Positions 34,625 to 42,609 of a DNA stretch of 64,000 nt are shown here, one piece after another. The stretch lies in the NCBI RefSeq assembly GCF_002262885.1, contig NZ_NKYF01000008.1, positions 124,001 through 188,000 of the forward strand. Direction: 5' to 3'. The DNA is from Pseudonocardia sp. MH-G8. GTDB lineage: Bacteria; Actinomycetota; Actinomycetes; Mycobacteriales; Pseudonocardiaceae. The notes under the pieces are model-generated. The model made no database searches and was not told where the DNA came from. It saw only the letters and a list, made by a program, of their open reading frames with translations. Position 1 is the first letter of the stretch. Every line of letters starts with the position of its first letter. Made by a program: the position numbers and the translations under genes.

Positions 34625-35740
34625 TCAGCGGGTCCAGTCGGTGAGGACCTGGTCGACCGTCTCCGGATCGGTGGGGGCGGGCGGGACCGTCGCCGGGGTG
34701 CGGGAGAACCGGGGGGCCGGGGCGGCCTGCGCGACGCCGTCCCGTTCGACGACGGTGTCCCGGGCCGCGAGGTGCGGGTGTCCGGGCACCTCGCTGAAGG
34801 CCAGGACGGGTGTGACGCAGGCGTCGGAGTCGGCGAACACCTGCGCCCACTCGTCCCGGGTGCGCGAGGCGAAGACCTCGGTGAACCGGGCTCGCAGCGT
34901 GGGCCAACCCGCCCGGTCGTACTGCGCGGGCAGGTCCTCGCCGTCGAGGCCGAGCCCGGAGAGCAGCGCCGCGTAGAACTGCGGTTCGAGCGGGCCGATG
35001 GCGACGTGGCGGCCGTCGGAGCAGGTGTAGGTGTCGTAGAACGGGGCGTGGCCGTCGAGGAGGTTCTCCCCGCGGCCGTCGCTCCAGGCGCCCTGCCCGC
35101 GCATGCCCCACACCATCTGCACGAGCAGAGACGCGCCATCGACCATCGCGGCGTCGACGACCTGCCCCTGACCGGAGCGCTGCGCCTCCCACAACGCGGC
35201 GAGCACGCCCGTGACGAGCAGCATCGACCCGCCGCCGAAGTCGCCGACGAGGTTCAGCGGCGGCACCGGTCGCTCGCCGGCGCGCCCGATCGCGTGCAGC
35301 GCACCGGTGAGCGAGATGTAGTTGATGTCGTGGCCGGCGCGGGCGGCCAGCGGCCCGTCCTGACCCCACCCGGTCATCCGCGCGTACACCAGGCGCGGGT
35401 TGCGGGCGTGGCACTCGGCGGGGCCGACGCCGAGCCGTTCGGTGACGCCCGGGCGGTAGCCCTCGAGCAGCACGTCGGCGTGCTCGACGAGCCGCAGGAC
35501 GGTCTCGCGTCCCGCAGCGTCCTTGAGGTCGGCCGCCACCCGGCGCCGTCCGCGCAGCGTCGGGTCGGGCGCGCCGGTCGTGCCCAGCTGGAGGCCGCCG
35601 GACGGCCGATCGACGCGGACGACGTCGGCGCCGAGGTCGGCGAGGATCATCGCGGCGTGCGGGCCGGGCCCGATCCCGGCCAGTTCCACGACCTTCAGCC
35701 CGGCCAGCGGACCGTTCCGGTGCTCCACGCGCCCTCCCAT
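34625..35740 (-). CDS. mcr: Alpha-methylacyl-CoA racemase (CoA-transferase family III)
   Basis: This 371-residue family III protein has LKVVELAGIGPGPHAAMILA and DLGADVVRVDRP. His137 (ARAGHDINYISLTG) and Asp167 (NLVGDFGGGS), spaced exactly as the catalytic pair of M. tuberculosis MCR, favour the racemase over CoA-transferase activity. It converts (2R)- to (2S)-methylacyl-CoA so branched or sterol side chains can enter beta-oxidation. The stop codon lies inside the first unit of repeat array 3. Confidence 0.9.
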   Translation of the reverse strand: MGGRVEHRNGPLAGLKVVELAGIGPGPHAAMILADLGADVVRVDRPSGGLQLGTTGAPDPTLRGRRRVAADLKDAAGRETVLRLVEHADVLLEGYRPGVTERLGVGPAECHARNPRLVYARMTGWGQDGPLAARAGHDINYISLTGALHAIGRAGERPVPPLNLVGDFGGGSMLLVTGVLAALWEAQRSGQGQVVDAAMVDGASLLVQMVWGMRGQGAWSDGRGENLLDGHAPFYDTYTCSDGRHVAIGPLEPQFYAALLSGLGLDGEDLPAQYDRAGWPTLRARFTEVFASRTRDEWAQVFADSDACVTPVLAFSEVPGHPHLAARDTVVERDGVAQAAPAPRFSRTPATVPPAPTDPETVDQVLTDWTR

Positions 35741-35800
35741 GCTCGTCGTCGCGCACCCTACAGTCAGTTCTGACTGCCCGGCGGTCCGTCCTGCGCGCGG

Positions 35801-37282
35801 TCAGGCCACGGCGCTCGGCTCGGTCTCTGCGCCGAGGCCGAGGCGGTCGAGGTCGCCCCAGGCCGCTGCCAGGCGGTCCAGCGCCTCGACCATCCGGTCC
35901 TGCCGCAGCGTGAACGGCAGCCGCAGGTAGTGCTCGAAGGCGCCGTCCAGGCCGAACCGCGGGCCGGCCGCGAGCTGCACGTCGTGGCGCCGGGCCGCGG
36001 CGGTCAACCGGCTGGAGACGCCGCGCCCGAGGTCGACCCACAGGCTCAGCCCACCCCCCGGCCGAGAGGGGCTCCAGTGCGGGAAGGTGCGGGCGAGTCG
36101 CCCGAGCAGGTGGTCGCGGGCAGCAGCCAGCTCGGGGCGCCGGGCCTCCGCGACCGCCGTTGTCTCTGCCATCAGGCGCGCGGTCACGAGCTGTTCGAGC
36201 ACCGGGCCGCCCAGGTCGACGCTCGCCCGGGTTGCGGCGAGACGGCGCACCATGGGCGCGGACGTGCGTATCCATCCCACCCGCAGCCCGCCCCAGAACG
36301 TCTTGCTCGCCGACCCGACGCTCAGCACGAGCGGCGAGTCGGCCGCACCGTGCGCGGCGAGGGGGGTGACCACCTGCCCGTCGAGCGGGAGCTCGGCGAG
36401 CGTCTCGTCCACCAGCAACGTGGTGCCGGTCCGGCGGGAGAGCTCGACGAGCCGGGCGCGGTCGGCGTCGGCGAGCAGGGCGCCGGTGGGGTTCTGGAAG
36501 TCCGGGATCACGTAGGCGAGCCGCGGCGCGGCATCGCGCACGGCAGCGGTGAGCAGCTCCAGGTCCCAGCGGCTGCTGCCTCCGGGGCCGGGCGCCATCG
36601 GCACCGGGACGGCTCGGGCGCCGCGGCCGGCCAGCGCGCCGAGTGCGTTCGGGTAGGTGGGGTGCTCCACGAGCACGCGGTCCCCGGGCCCGGCGAGCAG
36701 TGTGAGCGCGAGAGTGATGGCGTGCACCGCTCCCGCCGTGACGAGCACCTGGTCGGGCCGCGTGGGGAGGCCACGGGCGGTGTAGCGCTCGGCGACGGCG
36801 GCGCGCAGCGCCCACTGGCCGAGGAGGTCGTACCCGTGGCCCGCGAGGTGTGCGTCCAGGTCCTGGACGGCGGCCGCCGTCGCCCGACGCATGGCGTCCG
36901 AGGGCGCGGGCAGCGCGGCGTGGGCGAGGTCGTGGAGCGTGCTGTCACCGTGCGGGGAGAACGGTGAGGTGCTCGCGTCGTGGGACGGCCCCTCGGGCAG
37001 GCGGGTCCAGCTGCCGGCACCGCGCCTGCTGTGCAGGGCACCGACCTGCCGGAGGGTGTCGTAGGCGGTGGCCACCGTCGTGCGGCTCACCGCGAGGGCC
37101 ACCGCGAGCTCGCGTTCGGCGGGCAGCCGCGTCTGCAGCGGGAGCCGGCCGTCGAGCACGAGCAGCCGGATCCGTTCCGACAGCGCGCCGGCCAGCCCTC
37201 TCCCGTCCGGTGGGCGCCAGTCGCCCAGCAACCGTCCGAAGCTGGGGGCGCCGATCCGGCGCTCGATCCCGTTCCGGTCCAT
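35801..37282 (-). CDS. MocR/PdxR-type GntR regulator with aminotransferase domain
   Basis: This 493-residue fusion has an N-terminal GntR winged helix (LSERIRLLVLDGRLPLQTRL, then PAERELAVALAVSRTTVATA) and a C-terminal class I aminotransferase-like domain with PDFQNPTG and the PLP lysine Lys327 in SVGSASKTFWGGLRVGW. It resembles the YczR subgroup, which usually controls a divergent yczE membrane gene. No such gene is here, so the target is uncertain. Confidence 0.88.
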   Translation of the reverse strand: MDRNGIERRIGAPSFGRLLGDWRPPDGRGLAGALSERIRLLVLDGRLPLQTRLPAERELAVALAVSRTTVATAYDTLRQVGALHSRRGAGSWTRLPEGPSHDASTSPFSPHGDSTLHDLAHAALPAPSDAMRRATAAAVQDLDAHLAGHGYDLLGQWALRAAVAERYTARGLPTRPDQVLVTAGAVHAITLALTLLAGPGDRVLVEHPTYPNALGALAGRGARAVPVPMAPGPGGSSRWDLELLTAAVRDAAPRLAYVIPDFQNPTGALLADADRARLVELSRRTGTTLLVDETLAELPLDGQVVTPLAAHGAADSPLVLSVGSASKTFWGGLRVGWIRTSAPMVRRLAATRASVDLGGPVLEQLVTARLMAETTAVAEARRPELAAARDHLLGRLARTFPHWSPSRPGGGLSLWVDLGRGVSSRLTAAARRHDVQLAAGPRFGLDGAFEHYLRLPFTLRQDRMVEALDRLAAAWGDLDRLGLGAETEPSAVA

Positions 37283-37339
37283 GCCACCCCCCGCGGATCG
37301 GCCCTGCGTCAGCAGGCCGATCCTACGAGGTGGCCCGGC

Positions 37340-37660
37340 TCAGATCGCCCGGTTCGTGCTCCACTCCCACTGGCCCCGGGTCAGGACCTCGAGGATGTGG
37401 CCGTCGTCGTCGCGCCGCTCCGCGCTGTAGGCGTACCGCCCGGGCTGCCAGGCCTCCTGCTGGGCGACGGCGCTCAGGTAGGAGTCGGCCCACTGCTGCC
37501 ACTCGCCCGCGATGGCCGGGGGCGGGTCGCCCACCTCGCAGGCCACGTCCTTGAAGGGGTGGAAGTTGCCACGCAGGCCGGTCCACATCTGGACGTCGAG
37601 CCACACTGTGTCCACAGTTCGGAGTATCACCACGATCCGTTCGGGCGACGCACAGACCAC
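37340..37660 (-). CDS. Hypothetical protein
   Basis: This 106-residue protein is unusually rich in Trp and acidic residues (TVWLDVQMWTGLRGNFHPFK; EWQQWADSYLSAVAQQEAWQ; LTRGQWEWSTNRAI). The start could be ATG 37660 or GTG 37615. I do not recognise a family. It lies between the MocR and SCP2 genes on the same strand, without overlap. Confidence 0.5.
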   Translation of the reverse strand: MVCASPERIVVILRTVDTVWLDVQMWTGLRGNFHPFKDVACEVGDPPPAIAGEWQQWADSYLSAVAQQEAWQPGRYAYSAERRDDDGHILEVLTRGQWEWSTNRAI

Positions 37661-37685
37661 CCGTACGGGTGAGTTGCTCCGGGCA

Positions 37686-38096
37686 TCAGGCGTCGAGGAG
37701 GTCCGTTCGGCCCGCAGCCTGCAACTGCTCCCGGTAGGGGCCGAACATGCTCTTCGCCACCGGCAGCACAGTGAGCAGCTTCGCGACCGGCCCCTTGGCG
37801 CGGACCTGCCCCTTCGCCAGCGCGACCGGGAGGATCACCTTGCCCAGCCAGAAGCGGTTGCCGGTGTCGGCGGTCATGAACAGCTCGACGTTCGGCTCGG
37901 GCCCGGTGCCCGCGCCTTCGTGGAGCTGCGTGTTCGGCATGTCGACCGTCAGCACGGCGTCCGGGTCCGTGTAGGTGATCCGGAGCACGATCCCCGTCGG
38001 GCGCAACTTCTCCACCAGCGCCGGATCCTGCATCCCCTGCCGGAAGACGCCACCGAGGAACTCGTAGACCTCGGCCTCGTCGGTGAACGCCGTCAT
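37686..38096 (-). CDS. SCP2-like sterol/lipid-binding protein
   Basis: This 136-residue protein has the SCP2 fold pattern: IVLRITYTDPDAVLTVDMPN, VELFMTADTGNRFWLGKVIL and AKGQVRAKGPVAKLLTVLPV. The start at 38096 (MTAFTDEAEVYEFLGGVFRQ) has GAGAGGGG upstream. It probably binds a hydrophobic ligand in the cytosol. It is close to AMACR and the mce operon, in keeping with a lipid theme. Confidence 0.75.
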   Translation of the reverse strand: MTAFTDEAEVYEFLGGVFRQGMQDPALVEKLRPTGIVLRITYTDPDAVLTVDMPNTQLHEGAGTGPEPNVELFMTADTGNRFWLGKVILPVALAKGQVRAKGPVAKLLTVLPVAKSMFGPYREQLQAAGRTDLLDA

Positions 38097-38234
38097 GCCG
38101 GCCCCTCTCGTCGTCGACGCCGGGAGTCTGGCCGACGACGACGCGGCAGGCGACCCCTCCGCCGGGCCACCGACGGCCCGCGCGGGCCACGGCACACCGA
38201 ACTCGTCGTCGGCGATGTCGGTGTGCGAGCCGGT

Positions 38235-38903
38235 TCAGCGGCCCCGGTGGGGCTGCTCGTCCAACAGGCCGTAGCGGCCGGCCAGCGCGGCGGCCTCGAT
38301 GCGGTTGGCGGCGCCCAGCTTGTGCAGCAGGCTCGCGATCATCCGCTTCGCCGTCCGCTCGGAGACGAGCATCGGCTTGGCGATCTCACTCGTCTCCAGG
38401 CCGCGGGCGAGCAGCGCCCACAGCTGCAGCTCGCGCTCGTCCAGGCGCTCGAGCACTCCGTCGCCGGCGCGGTCCCCGGCCGCCAGCAGGGCGTCGAGCA
38501 GGTCGGAGTGCACCACCCGGACACCCGCCGCGATCGTCAGCAGGGGCGCGACGAGCACCTCGGGGTCGGCCGACTTGCCCAGGAAACCGGCCGCCCCCGC
38601 CCGCAGCGCGGCGGTGGCCAGACCGAGGTCCTCGGTCCCGGAGAGCGCGAGCACCCGGGTGCGGGGGTAGGCCGCGGTGACGCGCCGGATGGTCTCCACG
38701 CCACCGAGCGGGGGGAGGGCGAGGTCGATGATCGCGATGTCGGCGGCCTCCCGGCCGACCAGCGCCACCGCGTCCTCGCCCGCGGTGGTCGCGCCCGCCA
38801 CCACGAACGTGTCGCCCGCCCGCGACTCGAGCAGCAGCGCGAGGCCCTGCGAGAACAGGGCGTGGTCGTCGACGATGACCACGACGTACCGGCCGTCGCG
38901 CAC
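38235..38903 (-). CDS. NarL/FixJ-family response regulator
   Basis: This 222-residue regulator has a receiver (VVVIVDDHALFSQGLALLLE; Asp60 in IIDLALPPLGG; K in FLGKSADPE) and a LuxR helix-turn-helix (LDERELQLWALLARGLETSE; VSERTAKRMIASLLHKLGAA). GTG start at 38903. It is divergent from the histidine kinase at 39085. It should pair with it despite the opposite strands. Confidence 0.88.
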   Translation of the reverse strand: MRDGRYVVVIVDDHALFSQGLALLLESRAGDTFVVAGATTAGEDAVALVGREAADIAIIDLALPPLGGVETIRRVTAAYPRTRVLALSGTEDLGLATAALRAGAAGFLGKSADPEVLVAPLLTIAAGVRVVHSDLLDALLAAGDRAGDGVLERLDERELQLWALLARGLETSEIAKPMLVSERTAKRMIASLLHKLGAANRIEAAALAGRYGLLDEQPHRGR

Positions 38904-39084
38904 GGGTCGGGACTCTAACGGCGGCCGCCCGTGGGTGCGGTGCGGAGCCGCGTCGACACGCGGGTGCGCACCGCGCCGGCCCGCAGCGGCCGCGCAACCG
39001 GTGGCGCTCGGGAGTTGCGCCACCACCGCGACGAGCACCGGCGCGTGCGCCGACCGCGGGGCTGCGGTGGGAGATGCTGGCGCC

Positions 39085-40386
39085 GTGCACACCGACGGCC
39101 CGCGATCGGCCCTGCAGGTCCTCGAGGAGCGCACGGCCGTCGTCATCCGGCTGCTCGTCGTCTGCTCGGTCGGCGCGGCGCTGCTCGTGGAGCCGGGGAT
39201 CGCGCGCGGCCGTGCGGCGGCGCTCGGCGCGCTCGTCGCCGCGACGCTGCTCTACGCACTGGTGCTCGCCGCGGCCGAGTGGCGCGGGAGGCACCCGGTC
39301 CCGCCGCGCCTCGCGACGTCGTTCGACGCGGTGCTCGCCCTGGTGGCCTGCGGTTTCACCGGCGGAGCCGACAGTGTGATGGTGGCGATCCTGCCGCTGG
39401 TGGTGATCGCCGGGGCCGTGCGGGGCGGGGTCGTCCTGGGCCGCCTGGGCGCGCTGGCCGTGGGCGCCGGGTTCACGGTCGCGGCCCTCGCGGGCTCCGA
39501 CCCGCACGTCTCGGTGCTCGACCGGTGGCTGGCCGGGGCCTGGTGGACCGGCTACCTCGTCGCGGCGGCCGTCCTCGTCGGGGTGTTGCTGCGGATGCTG
39601 GAGCGCCAGTTGGAGGCGGCCGCCGAATCGCGGGCGCGCGCACGGGCCGAGCACGAGGCGTTCCTGGAGGAGCGGGACCTGCGCTCGCGGCTGCTCGCCG
39701 CCCAGCAGGCGCGCCTCGACGGCGTGCGCGTGGTGCTGCACGAGTTCCGCACGCCGGTCGCGTCGCTCACGGCCCTGACCGCCGACCTGGCCGCCGGCCG
39801 GCTCGCCGGCGCTTCCCGGGACGCCGCGACCGCACTGCTCGCCGAGCACGCCGTGCACCTGCGGGACATGCTCGACGGCCTCGCCGACGTCGCCGTGCAG
39901 GAGGGCAGCCCGCTCGGGCGGGTGCGCGAGCGTCCGGTGCGGTTGGGGGAGTTGGCCGTCGCCGTGCTCGACGCGGCGGGTGTCGCCCCGCAACGCCGGG
40001 TGTCCCACGTCGAGCCGCCGGACGCCGCGGTGCGCTGCGACCCGCAGCGGCTGCGCCGCGTGCTGACCAACCTGGTCGAGAACGCCGCCCGCCACAGCGG
40101 GAGCGCCGCCGTCGAGCTGGACCTGCGCCACGTCGACGGCCGGCTCGTCGCGGAGGTCCGCGACCGGGGTCCCGGCCTGCCTCCGGGCCAGGAGGGGGTG
40201 GTCACGGCCAAGGGCGTGGCGCTGGGGGAGCGGCGTGGCACGGCCGGGCTGGGGCTCTGGATCGTCGAAGCGCTGGTGGCGGCGATGGACGGCCAGCTGC
40301 GGCTGGCTCCGAGGGAGGGCGGCGGCCTGGTGGCCCACCTGGAGCTCCCGGTCCCCGCCGACGGTTCAGGAAAGCCACATTCATGA
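39085..40386 (+). CDS. Membrane sensor histidine kinase
   Basis: This 433-residue kinase has about six transmembrane segments (residues 17-170), a coiled coil, the phosphoacceptor box VLHEFRTPVASLTA with His219, and a HATPase domain (VLTNLVENAARHS; VRDRGPGLPPG; GTAGLGLWIVEALVAAM). GTG start at 39085 with GGTGGGAG upstream. Unlike its divergent NarL partner, its dimerisation box is HisKA-like rather than HisKA_3, an unusual mix. The last codons lie inside a 19-bp inverted repeat. Confidence 0.85.
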   Translation: MHTDGPRSALQVLEERTAVVIRLLVVCSVGAALLVEPGIARGRAAALGALVAATLLYALVLAAAEWRGRHPVPPRLATSFDAVLALVACGFTGGADSVMVAILPLVVIAGAVRGGVVLGRLGALAVGAGFTVAALAGSDPHVSVLDRWLAGAWWTGYLVAAAVLVGVLLRMLERQLEAAAESRARARAEHEAFLEERDLRSRLLAAQQARLDGVRVVLHEFRTPVASLTALTADLAAGRLAGASRDAATALLAEHAVHLRDMLDGLADVAVQEGSPLGRVRERPVRLGELAVAVLDAAGVAPQRRVSHVEPPDAAVRCDPQRLRRVLTNLVENAARHSGSAAVELDLRHVDGRLVAEVRDRGPGLPPGQEGVVTAKGVALGERRGTAGLGLWIVEALVAAMDGQLRLAPREGGGLVAHLELPVPADGSGKPHS

Positions 40387-40418
40387 ACGTGCAGGACAGG
40401 AATGTGGCTTTCCTGAAC
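40364..40418. terminator. 19-bp perfect inverted repeat over the kinase stop
   Basis: GTTCAGGAAAGCCACATTC (40364-40382) pairs perfectly with GAATGTGGCTTTCCTGAAC (40400-40418) around a 17-base loop. The loop holds the stop codon of the kinase gene. It is likely a terminator without a T-tract, but its length and A/T-richness differ from the surroundings. Confidence 0.75.
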
Positions 40419-40498
40419 TTCCGGGGCTGGCACCTGCGGGCCAGCGCTGGAACCCGCGGCCCGCTGTGGCCGGGCGTGATCGTCGTCATGCTGGCCCC

Positions 40499-41605
40499 AT
40501 GAAGACCATGGCAGCGGTGCTCTGGGAACTCGGCGGCAAGTGGGAGGTCGAGGAGGTCGAGCTCGACGCGCCGCGTGCGGGCGAGGTGCTGGTGGAGCTC
40601 GCGGCGAGCGGGCTGTGCCACTCCGACGAGCACCTGGTCACCGGCGACATGCCGGTGGCGTACCCGATGGTCGGCGGCCACGAGGGCGCCGGCCGTGTCG
40701 TGGAGGTCGGGCCGGGGGTCACCGAGGTGGCGGTCGGCGATCCGGTGGTCATGACGTTCCTGCCCAGCTGCGGGCGCTGCAGCTACTGCGTGCGCGGCTA
40801 CACGGCGCTGTGCGACGACGGCGCGGGTGCGACGCTGGGCCCGCAGCTCGACGGCACCTACCGGTTCCACGCCCGCGGCGAGGACGTCGGGCAGATGTGC
40901 CTGCTCGGCACGTTCGCGAAGCACACGGTGGTGCCGGTCAAGTCCGTCGTGAAGATCGACGAGGGGTTCCCGCTGCACCTGGCCGCGCTCGTCGGCTGCG
41001 GTGTCACCACGGGCTTCGGCTCGGCGGTGCGCACCGCGGAGCTGCGCGCGGGTGACACTGCCGTCGTCGTGGGGATCGGTGGGATCGGTGCGAACGCGGT
41101 GCAGGGCGCCCGGATCGCCGGTTGCCGCCACGTCGTGGCGGTCGACCCGGTCGAGTTCAAGCGCGAGAAGGCGCTCGAGCTGGGCGCCACGCACGTGGCC
41201 GCGAGCATGGACGAGGCGTGGAACACCGTCTCGAGCATCACCCGCGGCCAGCTCGCGGACGCCGCGATCCTGACGACGAGCGTGGCGGAAGGGGCCCAGC
41301 TGCAGCCGGCGCTGCAACTGGTCGGCAAGCGCGGGCGCGTGGTCGTCACGGCGCTGGGCCACCCCGGAGAGGACACCGTGTCGATGTCGCTGCTGGAGCT
41401 CACGCTCTACGAGAAGCAGGTGCGCGGCGCGCTGTTCGGCAGCTCCAACGGCCAGCACGACGTGCCGCGCCTGCTGGAGATGCACAACCTCGGCCAGCTC
41501 AAGCTGCAGGAGCTGATCACCCGGGAGTACTCCCTCGAGGAGATCAACACCGGCTACCAGGACATGCGCGAGGGCCGCAACATCCGTGGCCTGATCCGCT
41601 TCTGA
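40499..41605 (+). CDS. Zinc-dependent alcohol dehydrogenase, NDMA-dependent type
   Basis: This 368-residue MDR dehydrogenase has catalytic-zinc ligands Cys40, His61 and Glu62 (GLCHSDEHLVTGD; GGHEGAGRV) and structural-zinc cysteines 91, 94, 97 and 105. The cofactor loop is GIGGIGANAVQGA. The N-terminus MKTMAAVLWELGGKWEVEEV matches the actinobacterial NDMA-dependent family, whose tightly bound nicotinamide is thought to be re-oxidised through mycofactocin. It is 16 bp upstream of the R2lox gene and co-transcribed with it. Confidence 0.9.
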   Translation: MKTMAAVLWELGGKWEVEEVELDAPRAGEVLVELAASGLCHSDEHLVTGDMPVAYPMVGGHEGAGRVVEVGPGVTEVAVGDPVVMTFLPSCGRCSYCVRGYTALCDDGAGATLGPQLDGTYRFHARGEDVGQMCLLGTFAKHTVVPVKSVVKIDEGFPLHLAALVGCGVTTGFGSAVRTAELRAGDTAVVVGIGGIGANAVQGARIAGCRHVVAVDPVEFKREKALELGATHVAASMDEAWNTVSSITRGQLADAAILTTSVAEGAQLQPALQLVGKRGRVVVTALGHPGEDTVSMSLLELTLYEKQVRGALFGSSNGQHDVPRLLEMHNLGQLKLQELITREYSLEEINTGYQDMREGRNIRGLIRF

Positions 41606-41621
41606 ACCCAGGAGGACGACG

Positions 41622-42590
41622 ATGTCCGCACGCACCGGTTTCACCAGCCTGCGCCCGCGCGGGCTGAACTTCGACTCGTTCCCGATGCGGCTGTTCAGCA
41701 AGGGCAACGGCCGTCAGTGGAACCCGGCCGAGATCGACCTGAGCCAGGACGCGCGCGACGTCGCGGCGATGACCGACGACGAGCGCTGGTGGACCTGCTC
41801 GCTCGCCGCGCAGTTCATGGCGGGCGAGGAGTCGGTCACGCAGGACCTGCAGCCGTTCCTGGGCGCGATGGCCGCGGAGGGCCGGCTGGGCGACGAGATG
41901 TACCTGACGCAGTTCGTGTACGAGGAGGCCAAGCACACCGAGGCCTTCCGCCGGTGGTTCGACGCCGTCGGCCTCACCGAGGACCTGCACCCCTACATCG
42001 CCGCCAACGAGCACTACCTGCAGATCTTCACCAAGGAGCTGCCGGAGAGCCTGCAGGCGCTCGCGCAGGACCCGTCGCCGCGCAACCAGATCCGCGCGTC
42101 GGTGACCTACAACCACATCGTGGAGGGCACGCTCGCCCTCACCGGCTACTTCTCGTGGCAGAAGATCTGTGCGAGCCGCGGGATCCTCCCCGGGATGCAG
42201 AGGATCATCAAGCACATCGGCGACGACGAGCGCCGGCACATGGCCTGGGGCACCTTCACCTGCCGCCGCCACGTCGCCGCCGACGACGCGCTCTGGGACG
42301 CCGTCGACGAGCGGATGCAGGAGCTGCTGGTGCCCGCGATGGGCGTGGTCACCGGCACGTTTGACATCAACTGCGCTGACCCGGCCTCCGGTCCTCCGCC
42401 GTTCGCGATCGACCTCAACGAGATGGCCGAGTACGCGATGGACAAGCTCGGCCGCCGGCTGGGTGCGATCGAGTCGGCGCGGGGTGCCGACCTGCGCGTC
42501 ATCGATGTCGACGCGAGCCCGGAAGCCCTCGAGGAGCGCTTCCACACGGAGGATTCGGCGCAGCTGGCCACGGCGGGGGCGCCGGGCTGA
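41622..42590 (+). CDS. R2-like ligand-binding oxidase (R2lox)
   Basis: This 322-residue ferritin-like protein has metal ligands Glu69, Glu102, His105, Glu168, Glu203 and His206 (MAGEESVTQDL; YEEAKHTEAF; NHIVEGTLALTG; DDERRHMAWG). The Val72-Tyr163 pair forms the ether cross-link in known R2lox. These residues separate it from true ribonucleotide reductase R2. R2lox holds a Mn/Fe cofactor and a bound fatty acid; its physiological reaction is unknown. AGGAGG lies before the start. Confidence 0.9.
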   Translation: MSARTGFTSLRPRGLNFDSFPMRLFSKGNGRQWNPAEIDLSQDARDVAAMTDDERWWTCSLAAQFMAGEESVTQDLQPFLGAMAAEGRLGDEMYLTQFVYEEAKHTEAFRRWFDAVGLTEDLHPYIAANEHYLQIFTKELPESLQALAQDPSPRNQIRASVTYNHIVEGTLALTGYFSWQKICASRGILPGMQRIIKHIGDDERRHMAWGTFTCRRHVAADDALWDAVDERMQELLVPAMGVVTGTFDINCADPASGPPPFAIDLNEMAEYAMDKLGRRLGAIESARGADLRVIDVDASPEALEERFHTEDSAQLATAGAPG

Positions 42591-42609
42591 GCACCACAGC
42601 AGGTGATCA

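Noticed and set aside
34197..36815. A long repeat-bearing protein on the minus strand across array 3
   Set aside because: It runs antisense-frame through the real racemase gene and into the array. Its HTRESRPH-type heptads are the translation of the DNA repeat.
41622..42590. A ribonucleotide reductase beta subunit
   Set aside because: The Val72-Tyr163 cross-link pair and ligand pattern are those of R2lox, and no alpha subunit gene is adjacent.
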